Below are positions 34,578 to 48,237 of a stretch of DNA of 64,000 bases, in pieces (positions within the stretch are counted from its first letter, which is position 1; every line of letters starts with the position of its first letter). Made by a program: the position numbers and the translations under genes. Source of the stretch: Halorubrum rutilum (lineage in GTDB: Archaea > Halobacteriota > Halobacteria > Halobacteriales > Haloferacaceae); contig NZ_JANHDN010000003.1 in NCBI RefSeq assembly GCF_024494565.1, positions 124,001 through 188,000 of the forward strand, given 5' to 3'. A model generated the notes under the pieces. It made no database searches. It worked only from the letters and a program-made list of their open reading frames with translations, and had not been told where the DNA came from.

Positions 34578-34964
34578 CTACCGCGGGTCCACGCACTCGC
34601 CCGCGACCTCGACGCTCTCGCCGTCGACGGCGACCGTCCCGTCGTAGAGGGCGCAGACGCCCGCGTCCCACGCGAGTCGCCCCTCCCAGTCGGCGCCGGT
34701 CACGACGGCCTCGTGCCGGCCGGTCTCGCCGACGACGACCTCGAACGCGCGGGCGACCCCGGCGTCGACGCGGTCGGACGTCTCCTCGTACGTCGTCCCG
34801 TCGTCGCCCTCGACGACCACGTCGACGTCGACCGGGTCGTCGCCGTCGTTCCGGACCGTCAGGTCGAGCCGGCCGGGATCGGTCCCGCCGAGGCCGAGGC
34901 AGCCGGCGGCGCCGACCGCGGTCGCGGTCGCGACCGTCGCCGTGAGGAGTTCGCGTCGGTGCAC
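34578..34964 (-). CDS. Small Tat-exported lipoprotein
   Basis: A 128-residue lipoprotein. MHRRELLTATVATATAVGAAGC has a twin arginine and a lipobox AAGC with Cys22. The remainder is one immunoglobulin-like strand-rich domain (LDLTVRNDGDDPVDVDVVVEGDDG), like the haloarchaeal CARDB-type folds. Two further cysteines (GVCALY, GECVDP) probably pair. Function unknown. Confidence 0.78.
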   Translation of the reverse strand: MHRRELLTATVATATAVGAAGCLGLGGTDPGRLDLTVRNDGDDPVDVDVVVEGDDGTTYEETSDRVDAGVARAFEVVVGETGRHEAVVTGADWEGRLAWDAGVCALYDGTVAVDGESVEVAGECVDPR

Positions 34965-35027
34965 GGAGGAGCGGTCGGGGCCGAGACCCTTGAACCCCGC
35001 ACACGCGGGCCGCCGGGACCGGCGCGC

Positions 35028-40541
<5,514 letters not shown>

Positions 40542-40714
40542 GGTGGGGAGTCAGGCGGGCGGATCGGAGCTCCGGCCCGCGTCGGGTTGGCTCTTTGGGA
40601 GTCGGCGTCGGACCGCGGGTCGCGGCGCGCCAGTGACGCGCCCGCGACGCCGACCGGCTCGGCGGCCCCGGGACTCCCACAGCTACAAGCGGCCGCCGGC
40701 CGTACCGCCTCCCG

Positions 40715-41926
40715 ATGCTACCGATCGCGGACGCCTTCGAACACGACTACCGGGGCTGTGAGATCCTGTACGGACGCGGTCGCGCGAGCGGGCTACGGTC
40801 GGTCCTCGCCGACCGGGGGCTCGGCGACGCGCTCGTCGTCTGCGGCTCCAACGTCGGCGCCAACGACGACCTGATGGACCCGATCCGCGAGGGGCTTGGC
40901 GACCGGCTCGCCGGCGTCTTCGACGGGACGACCCCCGACAAGCGCGTCGAGACCGCGTACGACCTCCTCGACAGGCGGGCCGAGGTCGGCGCGGACGCCC
41001 TCGTCGCCGTCGGCGGCGGGAGCAGCCTCGACACCGCCCGGCAGGCGGCGATCCTCGACGTCGACGGCCGCGACCTCGCCGACCTCCGCGCCGACGCGGC
41101 GGCGGGACCGGAGGCGCTCGGCTCGCTCGCGCCCGGGAGCGACCCGACGCTCCCGGTCGTCGCGATCCCGACGACGTTCGCCGGCGCGGACCTCTCGACC
41201 GGCGGCTCGCTGGAGGTGCTCCCGGCCGACGAGTCGCCGACCGGCCAGCCGGTGACCGTCAGCGGCGACGGGCCGATGCCGGTCGTCGACCTCGCCGACC
41301 CGGCGCTGTTCGAGACAACGCCGCGGTCGGCGCTCGCGGGGTCGGCGATGAACGGCTTCGACAAGGGGATCGAGACGCCGTACGCGAGCGACGCGACCCC
41401 GGTGAGCGACGCGAGCGCGGTCCACGGCCTCCGGCTGCTCGCCGACGCGCTGCCCCGGGCTGCGGGGGACCGGCCCGGGAACGAGGCCGCGATGGACCGG
41501 GCCGTGGTCGGCGCGCTGCTCGTCCAGCTCGACCGCAGGATATCGGTGATCCACGCGTTCGGTCACGGGTTCGCGCGGCGCTACGACTTCCAGCAGGGGG
41601 ACGTCCACGCGGTCGTCGCCCCGCACGTCCTCGCGTACCTCTTCGACGAGGTCGACGCGAGCCGCCGGGCGCTCGCGGCCGGGCTCGGCGTCGACGTCGA
41701 CGGCCGCGACGACGACGCGATCGCGGAGGACGTCGTCGAGGCCGTCGCCGCGGTCCGCGACGCGCTGCCGGTCCCGGATCGCCTCCGCGACGTCCCGGCG
41801 ACCGACGAGAGCGACCTCCCGGCGATCGCCGAGTACGTCGTCGACGACTGGTGTATGGACCGCGCGCCCGAGGGTCTCGACGCGACGCCCGAGGCGATCG
41901 AGGGCGTGTTGCGCGCGGCCTGGTAG
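40715..41926 (+). CDS. Iron-type alcohol dehydrogenase family protein with altered metal site
   Basis: A 403-residue protein of the iron-containing/glycerol-dehydrogenase-like superfamily. Nucleotide-binding VAVGGGSSLDTARQA, then IPTTFAGADLSTGGSLEV. The segment that normally carries Asp and His metal ligands reads SAMNGFDKGIE (Asn213, Lys217). The later region HAFGHGFARRYDFQQGDVH keeps one His (284), while the next ligand position is Gln294. I recall MNGFDKGIE as frequent in haloarchaeal homologues, so this may be a subfamily trait. Substrate unknown. Confidence 0.75.
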   Translation: MLPIADAFEHDYRGCEILYGRGRASGLRSVLADRGLGDALVVCGSNVGANDDLMDPIREGLGDRLAGVFDGTTPDKRVETAYDLLDRRAEVGADALVAVGGGSSLDTARQAAILDVDGRDLADLRADAAAGPEALGSLAPGSDPTLPVVAIPTTFAGADLSTGGSLEVLPADESPTGQPVTVSGDGPMPVVDLADPALFETTPRSALAGSAMNGFDKGIETPYASDATPVSDASAVHGLRLLADALPRAAGDRPGNEAAMDRAVVGALLVQLDRRISVIHAFGHGFARRYDFQQGDVHAVVAPHVLAYLFDEVDASRRALAAGLGVDVDGRDDDAIAEDVVEAVAAVRDALPVPDRLRDVPATDESDLPAIAEYVVDDWCMDRAPEGLDATPEAIEGVLRAAW

Positions 41927-41965
41927 CGGCGCCCGGGCGGGCGCGGTGGCCGACCCGCCGCCCCG

Positions 41966-42244
41966 CTATCCGCCGCCGCTCCCGCCGTAGCTCCCCTTCC
42001 GCGCCTCGGCCTCCCGATCGCGTCGGTCTCGCTCGTCGTCCGAGTCCGACGCCGACGGCCGCGGCTCTCGCTCGGACCGCCGCGCCGCGAGCGCCCAGCC
42101 GAGGGCGTACGCCGCGACGGCCGAGGCGGCGCCGGCGGCCGTGCCGGCGAGCTGCGCGCCGACGAGGAACCCGACGACGCCGAGCGCCGGGCCGCCGAGG
42201 AGCGCGTATCCGGGGTTCTCGCGCGGGGTCCGTGGGATCGGCAT
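41966..42244 (-). CDS. Small membrane protein
   Basis: A 92-residue protein with two hydrophobic helices (about 12-31 and 35-51) and a charged C-terminal tail with many Arg, Asp and Glu ending in GSYGGSGGG. The start ATG at 42244 gives a compact protein; a longer frame would read back into the ileS promoter. Divergent from ileS. Function unknown. Confidence 0.6.
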   Translation of the reverse strand: MPIPRTPRENPGYALLGGPALGVVGFLVGAQLAGTAAGAASAVAAYALGWALAARRSEREPRPSASDSDDERDRRDREAEARKGSYGGSGGG

Positions 42245-42320
42245 GTCGAGACGATTCCGTTCGCGGCCCAAGTGTCTTGTCTCGTTCCGCCGCCGCTGAA
42301 CCGTTCCCACGACTCCGCCG

Positions 42321-42330
42321 TATTCAAATA
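42321..42330 (+). promoter_or_regulatory. TATA-like box of ileS
   Basis: TATTCAAATA centred 26 bp before the ATG at 42352; it sets the start far downstream of the beginning of the open frame. Confidence 0.6.
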
Positions 42331-42351
42331 CGCGCGCGCAGACCAACGGAT

Positions 42352-45300
42352 ATGGACGATATCGACGACCAGTACGCGCCCGCGGACGTCGAGTCGGCGG
42401 TCGACGAGTACTGGAACGACGCGGACGCCTACGAGGCGGCGAAAGAGGCGCACGCCGACGACCCGCCCTTCTTCTTCGTGGACGGGCCGCCGTACACCTC
42501 CGGACAGATGCACCTCGGCACGGCGTGGAACAAGACGCTGAAGGACGCGATCATCCGGCACAAGCGGATGACCGGTCACCGCGTCACCGACCGCCCGGGG
42601 TACGACATGCACGGGCTCCCGATCGAGGTGAAAGTCGAGGAGGAGCTCGGCTTCGAGAACAAGCGGGACATCGAGGAGTACGGGATGGAGGCGTTCATCC
42701 GGAAATGCAAGGAGTTCGCCCTGGAGAACCGCGCGGCGATGGACGAGGACTTCCAGTCGATCGGCGTGTGGATGGACTGGGAGGACCCGTACGAGACGAT
42801 CTCGCCGGAGTACATGGAGGCGGCGTGGTGGGCGTTCTCCAACGTCGCCGACAACGGGCTCGTCGAGCAGGGGAAGCGCTCCATCTCGCAGTGCCCGCGC
42901 TGCGAGACCGGGCTCGCCAACAACGAGGTCGAGTACGAGGACGTGGAGGACCCCTCGATCTACGTGAAGTTCCCCCTCTCGGACCGCAAGGGGAGCCTCG
43001 TCATCTGGACGACGACGCCGTGGACGATCCCCGCGAACACCTTCGTCGCCGTCGACGAGGAGCTCGCGTACGACGCCGTCCGCGCCGAGAAGGACGGCGA
43101 GGAGGAGCTGCTGTACGTCGCCGCCGAGTGCGTCGAGGACGTGCTCGGTGAGGGGCGCTACGAGTCGTACGAGGTCGAGGCCGAGCTGACGGGCGACGAG
43201 CTGGTCGGATGGGCGTACGACCACCCGCTCGCCGACCGCGTGGCCGAGTACCCCGACTTCGAGGGCGCCGGTGAGGTGTACGCCGCCGACTACGTGGAGG
43301 CCGACCGCACCGGACTCGTTCACTCCGCGCCGGGTCACGGGGAGGAGGACTTCGAGCGGGGCACGGAGCTCGGGCTGGATATCTTCTGTCCGGTCGCGCC
43401 GAACGGCGAGTTCACCGACGCGGCCGGCGAGTACGCCGGCCAGTTCGTGCGCGACGCCAACGACGACATCGTCGAGGACCTCGTCGCCGACGGCCACATG
43501 CTCGCGCACGGCACGGTCGACCACAGCTACGGCCACTGCTGGCGCTGCGACACCGGGATCATCCAGCTGGTCACCGACCAGTGGTTCATCTCGATCACGG
43601 ACGTCAAGGAGGACCTCCTCGACAACATGGAGGAGTCCGAGTGGCATCCCCAGTGGGCCCGCGACAACCGGTTCCGCGACTTCATCGAGGACGCCCCCGA
43701 CTGGAACGTCTCCCGCCAGCGCTACTGGGGCGTCCCGATCCCGATCTGGGTCCCGGAAGACGCGGAGGCCGGGAGCCTCGACGATGACATGATCGTGATC
43801 GGCACCCGCGAGGAGCTCGCCGACCGCGTCGAGGAGGACATCGACCCCGACTCGATCGACCTCCACCGCCCCGCCGTCGACGACCTCACGATCGTCGAGG
43901 ACGGGACGACCTACCGCCGCGTCGACGACGTGTTCGACGTGTGGCTCGACTCCTCCGTCGCCACGTGGGGCACGCTCGGCTACCCGAGCGAGACGGACGC
44001 CCACGAGGAGCTGTGGCCCGCCGACCTGATCGTCGAGGCGCACGACCAGACCCGCGGGTGGTTCTGGTCGCAGCTCGGTATGGGGACCGCCGCCGTCGGC
44101 GAGATCCCCTACGAGGAGGTGCTGATGCACGGCTTCGCCAACGACGAGGACGGCCGGAAGATGTCGAAGTCGGTCGGCAACATCGTCACGCCCGAGGAGG
44201 CGATCGAGCGCGCCGGCCGCGACCCGCTCCGCACCTACCTCCTCAGCCACGACCAGCAGGGGGTCGACCTCGCGTTCGAGTGGGACGGCCTCGCCGAGCT
44301 CCAGGGGAAGCTCAACATCCTCTGGAACGTGTTCCGCTTCCCGCTGGAGTACATGGGTCTGGACGGCTACGACCCCGCGGAGGCCGACCTCTCTGACGGC
44401 GAGCCGGAGCTCGTCGACGAGTGGGTGCTCTCCCGGCTCCAGTCGGTCGAGACCGAGGTGACGGAGGCGTGGGCCGACTACCGCGTCAGCGACGCGGTCA
44501 ACGCCGTGATCGAGTTCGTCACGCAGGACGTCTCGCGGTTCTACGTGAAGGCCGTCCGCGACCGGATGTGGGAGGAGGCCGACTCCGCCTCGAAGCGCGG
44601 CGCCTACGCGACGCTCGCGACCGTCCTCGACGAGGTGGTCAGGCTGCTCGCGCCGATCGCGCCGTACATGACCGAGCGCATGTACCAGACGCTCGACGGC
44701 TCGGCGACGACCGTCCACCAGCTGGGGTACCCCGAGCCCGACGACGGGCTCCGCGACCCGGAGCTAGAGCGCGACGTGGCCGTCCTCCGCGACGTCGAGG
44801 AGGCCGCCGCGAACGCCCGCCAGCAGGCCGGGCGCAAGCTCCGGTGGCCCGTGCCGCGCGTCGTGGTCGAGAGCGACGACGAGACCGTGACCGCCGCGGT
44901 CGAGCGCCTCGCCGACCTGATCGGCGAGCGCGTCAACGCCCGCGAGGTGACCGTCACCGACGCGTTCGACGAGCTGGTCGAGACCGCGGAGCCGCAGATG
45001 GCCGAGATCGGCCCCGCCTTCGGCGGCGACGCGCAGAAGGTGATGGAGGCGGTCCGGGGCGCGACCCGCGCCGCGGTCGAGGGCGGCGAGGTGACCGTCG
45101 ACGGCGAGCCGGTCGAGCTCGACGAGGGGATGGTCGAGTACGTCGCCGAACCCCCCGAGAACGTCTCCGGCGTCGACTTCGACGGCGGCACCGTCTACGT
45201 CGACACCTCGCTCACTCCCGAGATCGAGTCGGAGGGGTACGCCCGCGACGTGATCCGCCGGATCCAGGAGATGCGCAAGGAGCTCGACCTCGACGTCGAG

Positions 45301-45504
45301 GCGCGGATCCGCGTCGGCGTCGGCGTCGACGACGACCGGATCGCCGGCTTCGTCGAGGAGCACGCCGACCTGATCGCCGGCGAGGTGCGCGCCGACGCGT
45401 GGCTCGACGACCCGAGCGACGCCGCCGACGCCGAGGGCGGCCTCGTCGAGGCGTGGGAGGTCGAGGACGTCGTCGTCACGATCGGAGTCGAGCCGGTCGC
45501 GTAG
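42352..45504 (+). CDS. ileS: Isoleucine--tRNA ligase
   Basis: A 1050-residue class I synthetase. The HIGH motif appears as HLGT in YTSGQMHLGTAWN. The editing (CP1) domain has TTTPWTIPANT and HSAPGHGEEDF, WNVSRQRYWGVPIPIW precedes the active site, and KMSKS is in GRKMSKSVGN. The anticodon-binding and C-terminal zinc-lacking region follow. Normal archaeal length. Start chosen from the TATA-like box at 42321 and the conserved-type N-terminus MDDIDDQYAPADVE. Confidence 0.97.
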   Translation: MDDIDDQYAPADVESAVDEYWNDADAYEAAKEAHADDPPFFFVDGPPYTSGQMHLGTAWNKTLKDAIIRHKRMTGHRVTDRPGYDMHGLPIEVKVEEELGFENKRDIEEYGMEAFIRKCKEFALENRAAMDEDFQSIGVWMDWEDPYETISPEYMEAAWWAFSNVADNGLVEQGKRSISQCPRCETGLANNEVEYEDVEDPSIYVKFPLSDRKGSLVIWTTTPWTIPANTFVAVDEELAYDAVRAEKDGEEELLYVAAECVEDVLGEGRYESYEVEAELTGDELVGWAYDHPLADRVAEYPDFEGAGEVYAADYVEADRTGLVHSAPGHGEEDFERGTELGLDIFCPVAPNGEFTDAAGEYAGQFVRDANDDIVEDLVADGHMLAHGTVDHSYGHCWRCDTGIIQLVTDQWFISITDVKEDLLDNMEESEWHPQWARDNRFRDFIEDAPDWNVSRQRYWGVPIPIWVPEDAEAGSLDDDMIVIGTREELADRVEEDIDPDSIDLHRPAVDDLTIVEDGTTYRRVDDVFDVWLDSSVATWGTLGYPSETDAHEELWPADLIVEAHDQTRGWFWSQLGMGTAAVGEIPYEEVLMHGFANDEDGRKMSKSVGNIVTPEEAIERAGRDPLRTYLLSHDQQGVDLAFEWDGLAELQGKLNILWNVFRFPLEYMGLDGYDPAEADLSDGEPELVDEWVLSRLQSVETEVTEAWADYRVSDAVNAVIEFVTQDVSRFYVKAVRDRMWEEADSASKRGAYATLATVLDEVVRLLAPIAPYMTERMYQTLDGSATTVHQLGYPEPDDGLRDPELERDVAVLRDVEEAAANARQQAGRKLRWPVPRVVVESDDETVTAAVERLADLIGERVNAREVTVTDAFDELVETAEPQMAEIGPAFGGDAQKVMEAVRGATRAAVEGGEVTVDGEPVELDEGMVEYVAEPPENVSGVDFDGGTVYVDTSLTPEIESEGYARDVIRRIQEMRKELDLDVEARIRVGVGVDDDRIAGFVEEHADLIAGEVRADAWLDDPSDAADAEGGLVEAWEVEDVVVTIGVEPVA

Positions 45505-45619
45505 GGCGCTCGGTCCGGTCGCGTCGGCGACCGACGTCGCCGGGACGGGCCGCATCCGAGCCGGGTTCCGCTCCCGCCGGGATCCGGTCGTTACTGTGCG
45601 AACAATTCCCATCCCGAAA

Positions 45620-45627
45620 CCTATAGG
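45620..45627 (+). promoter_or_regulatory. TATA-like box of the GNAT gene
   Basis: CCTATAGG, a perfect 8-bp palindrome, centred 28 bp before the ATG at 45652. Confidence 0.5.
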
Positions 45628-45651
45628 TGCGTTCTTTACTCACGGTCGAAC

Positions 45652-46122
45652 ATGCATGTCCGGGCGGCGCGGCCCGACGACGCGGAGACGCTGCGGACGG
45701 CGGTCTCGCGGGCCCGCGAGGCGACCGTCTTCGACGACATCGGATCCCCTCTTCTGGACGTGTCCGCCGCCGGCGTCCGCGAGGCCGCCGCGGAGGCGGA
45801 GTGGTCGTTCCTGATGGAGGACGACGACGGTCCCGTCGGCGTCGCCATCGCGCACCCCGACGCCGAGGGGTCGGAGGCGGAGCTGCTCGCGCTGTGGGTC
45901 CACCCGAGCCACGCGGGCGAGGGGGTCGCCGACGAGCTGCTCGCGCGCGTCGCGTCGTCGGTGACCGGCCGCGGCGTCGACACGCTCCGGGCGAGCGTCC
46001 CGGCCGACAGCCCGGGCGCCCAGGAGTTCTTCGCCGCGCACGGGTTCAGCCCCCGCGGCACCCGCCGCGGTCCCGCCGGCGACGAGTCGATCGTCGTCGT
46101 CGACGCGGACGAGCTCCGGTAG
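45652..46122 (+). CDS. GNAT family N-acetyltransferase
   Basis: A 156-residue acetyltransferase. The start MHVRAARPDDAETL is typical. LLALWVHPSHAGEGVADELLARV is the acetyl-CoA pyrophosphate-binding motif A, with the usual R/Q-x-x-G-x-A slightly altered. AQEFFAAHGFSPRGTRR is motif B. Substrate unknown. Leaderless start. Confidence 0.82.
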   Translation: MHVRAARPDDAETLRTAVSRAREATVFDDIGSPLLDVSAAGVREAAAEAEWSFLMEDDDGPVGVAIAHPDAEGSEAELLALWVHPSHAGEGVADELLARVASSVTGRGVDTLRASVPADSPGAQEFFAAHGFSPRGTRRGPAGDESIVVVDADELR

Positions 46123-46185
46123 CCCGGAGGCGCCGGCGCGGGGTGAGACTAAGTGACCGGGGAACGCACGCCCGGTCGACGGACC

Positions 46186-46680
46186 ATGGTCCCCGCCGAC
46201 TCCGCCCCCGCCCTCCTCGTCGCGCTCGGCGCCGCGCTCGCGATCGTCGCCCTCGCCAGCCTCCCGTCCGGGAGCCGGCTCCGGCGGCTCTACGGGGTCG
46301 ACGACGGCGACGACACCGGCGCGCGAGCCAACGCCGCCGTGCTCGCTGGCACCGGCGCGTTCCTGCTCGGGCTCGCGGCCGCGATCCGCCTGGAGCTGCC
46401 CGACCGGCTCGTCGCCGCCGGCGCGCTCGGCGTCGCGGCCCTCGGAACCGTCGTCCTCGGGTGGCTCGTGCGCTACCGCGACCGGCGCGAGCTCCTGACG
46501 ACGCCGGACGTGAGCCGGGAGCGCGCGCGTCGGCTCGGCGGCGCCGCGATGTTGACCGGCGCGCTGCTGTGCCTCCCGCTCGCGGGGGTCCTGCTGGGCG
46601 CGAGCGAGTCGGCGATCGCCGCCGCGGCGCTGGGCGTCGCCGCGGTGGCCGGACTCCTGATCGCGCTCGCTTACCGGTAG
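46186..46680 (+). CDS. Membrane protein of unknown function
   Basis: A 164-residue protein with about five hydrophobic stretches (near 9-24, 49-63, 69-88, 115-133, 138-158) and a central basic loop LVRYRDRRELLTTPDVSRERARR. The GTG at 46153 is an alternative start, but the ATG at 46186 begins right before the first helix. No family recognised. Lies between the GNAT gene and the convergent Lrp regulator. Confidence 0.6.
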   Translation: MVPADSAPALLVALGAALAIVALASLPSGSRLRRLYGVDDGDDTGARANAAVLAGTGAFLLGLAAAIRLELPDRLVAAGALGVAALGTVVLGWLVRYRDRRELLTTPDVSRERARRLGGAAMLTGALLCLPLAGVLLGASESAIAAAALGVAAVAGLLIALAYR

Positions 46681-46717
46681 GAAGGAGACGCCGCCGAGCC
46701 GGGGAACCGCTCCGCGC

Positions 46718-47146
46718 TCACTTCAGGCGTTCCTGCAGGAACGAGGGGTGCGCGGCCGTGACGCCGTCGATCGCCAGCAGCTTCTCGGAGATGACGTCGC
46801 CGAGCTCGTCGCCGTCGCCGGCGCGGACCTCCGCCATCAGCATGTGGTCGCCGGAGGAGGTGTACAGCGCCTGCACCTCGTCGAGCTCTTTCAGTTCCCG
46901 GGTCGCCTCCACGTACTGCCCGGAGTCCACGTCCATCCCGACCATGGCGATCGACTGCGACGAGAGCTTCTTCGGGTCGATCTCCGCCGAGTACCCCACG
47001 ATCACGCCCCGCTCTTCGAGGCGGTCGATGTACTTCCGCACCGTCGGCTTCGAGACGTCGGCGCGCTCGGCGATCTCCGCGCAGGAGGCCTGCGCGTCCT
47101 CCTCTAACACCGACAGGATCCGTTCCTCCGTCGATACCGTGCTCAT
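46718..47146 (-). CDS. Lrp/AsnC family transcriptional regulator
   Basis: A 142-residue regulator with an N-terminal helix-turn-helix (residues about 8-55, QASCAEIAERADVSKPTVRKYIDRLEERGVI) and a C-terminal RAM ligand-binding domain (about 65-140). Family members bind DNA as dimers and respond to amino acids. It is immediately downstream of porAB on the same strand but with its own TATA box, so it may regulate that operon; a palindrome upstream of porA would be a candidate site (inference). Confidence 0.92.
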   Translation of the reverse strand: MSTVSTEERILSVLEEDAQASCAEIAERADVSKPTVRKYIDRLEERGVIVGYSAEIDPKKLSSQSIAMVGMDVDSGQYVEATRELKELDEVQALYTSSGDHMLMAEVRAGDGDELGDVISEKLLAIDGVTAAHPSFLQERLK

Positions 47147-47168
47147 ACGCCTCTCTTTGTCACCACGG

Positions 47169-47178
47169 AAAAAATACC
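47169..47178 (-). promoter_or_regulatory. TATA-like box of the Lrp gene
   Basis: Minus strand GGTATTTTTT centred 27 bp before the ATG at 47146. Confidence 0.55.
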
Positions 47179-47295
47179 TTGCGAACCGAAAAACGAGACG
47201 AACGGACGACGAACCGCGGCGGGATCGGCGGGCGATCCCGGGTGACGGCCGCGTCGCGGTCGTTTCCGGGGGGTTCGGGCGTGCGCTCCGAACCG

Positions 47296-48234
47296 TCAGG
47301 CGTGCTTGTCGAGGAACATGTCGTGGGAGCGCTCCCACTCGTACCCGTCGTCCCAGTAGCGCTCGGCCAGCGGCTCGTCGGGCATCTCGCCGATCGCCTG
47401 CTTCTCCTCGCCGTAGGACGGGCGGTCCTCGTCGACGTAGTAGCGGCCGGTGAGGACCTTCCCCTCGTACAGCGACTCCTCGGTCTCGCGCATCATCTCC
47501 GCGGCCTCGACACGGTCCGTCGGGTCGAACTCGTAGTCGTCGGACTCGTTGACGTCGATGTACGGGACGTACTGGCGCGCGTCCTTGTTCCAGGTCGGGC
47601 ACTGAGTGAGGAAGTCGACGTGCGCGAAGCCGTCGTGCTCGATCGCCTCGACGATGATCTCCTTCGCCTGGTTCGGGTTGACCGCGGCCGTGCGGGCGAC
47701 GTAGGAGGCGCCGGCGTTCAGCGACAGCGAGAGCGGCTTGAGCGGCTCCTTGGCGCTGCCGGACGGCTGCGTCTTCGACGTGTGGCCCTTCGGGCTGGTG
47801 GGCGAGGTCTGGCCCTTCGTGAGCCCGAAGATCTCGTTGTTGAAGACGATGTACGTCATGTCGTGGTTCTCCCGGGCCGTGTGGAGGAAGTGGTTCCCGC
47901 CGATCCCGTAGCCGTCGCCGTCGCCGCCGGCGGCGATCACTTCGAGGTCGGGGTTCGCGAGCTTCGCGGCGCGGGCCACGGGCAGCGAGCGCCCGTGGAT
48001 CGTGTGGAAGCCGTACGTGTCGAGGTAGCTGTTCAGCTTGCCCGAACAGCCGATCCCGGTGCACAGCAGGGTCTCCTCGGGCGTGCGCCCGACCTCGGGG
48101 AGCGCCTGCTTGAGCGCCTTCAGGACGCTGAAGTCACCGCAGCCCGGACACCAGGTCGGCTGCGGCTCGACGCCGGGGGTGTACTCGTCGCGGTCGATCT
48201 CTCGCTCCTCTCCGATGGCTGAAAACGTGCTCAT
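47296..48234 (-). CDS. porB: 2-oxoacid:ferredoxin oxidoreductase beta subunit (pyruvate type)
   Basis: A 312-residue thiamine-diphosphate-binding subunit. Cysteines of the proximal cluster type are in TWCPGCGDF and TGIGCSG. GGDGDGYGIGGNHF is the ThDP/Mg motif, with NNEIFGLTKGQTSPTS behind it. With PorA it oxidises pyruvate (or another 2-oxoacid) to acyl-CoA, reducing ferredoxin. The pair size (631+312) fits the haloarchaeal Por enzyme better than the smaller Kor pair, from memory. It starts 3 bp after porA. Confidence 0.88.
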   Translation of the reverse strand: MSTFSAIGEEREIDRDEYTPGVEPQPTWCPGCGDFSVLKALKQALPEVGRTPEETLLCTGIGCSGKLNSYLDTYGFHTIHGRSLPVARAAKLANPDLEVIAAGGDGDGYGIGGNHFLHTARENHDMTYIVFNNEIFGLTKGQTSPTSPKGHTSKTQPSGSAKEPLKPLSLSLNAGASYVARTAAVNPNQAKEIIVEAIEHDGFAHVDFLTQCPTWNKDARQYVPYIDVNESDDYEFDPTDRVEAAEMMRETEESLYEGKVLTGRYYVDEDRPSYGEEKQAIGEMPDEPLAERYWDDGYEWERSHDMFLDKHA

Positions 48235-48237
48235 TGG

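Noticed and set aside
41581..44718. 1045-codon open frame antisense to ileS
   Set aside because: High-GC codon bias opens the opposite strand. It has no promoter or motifs, and the ileS frame on the other strand is certain.
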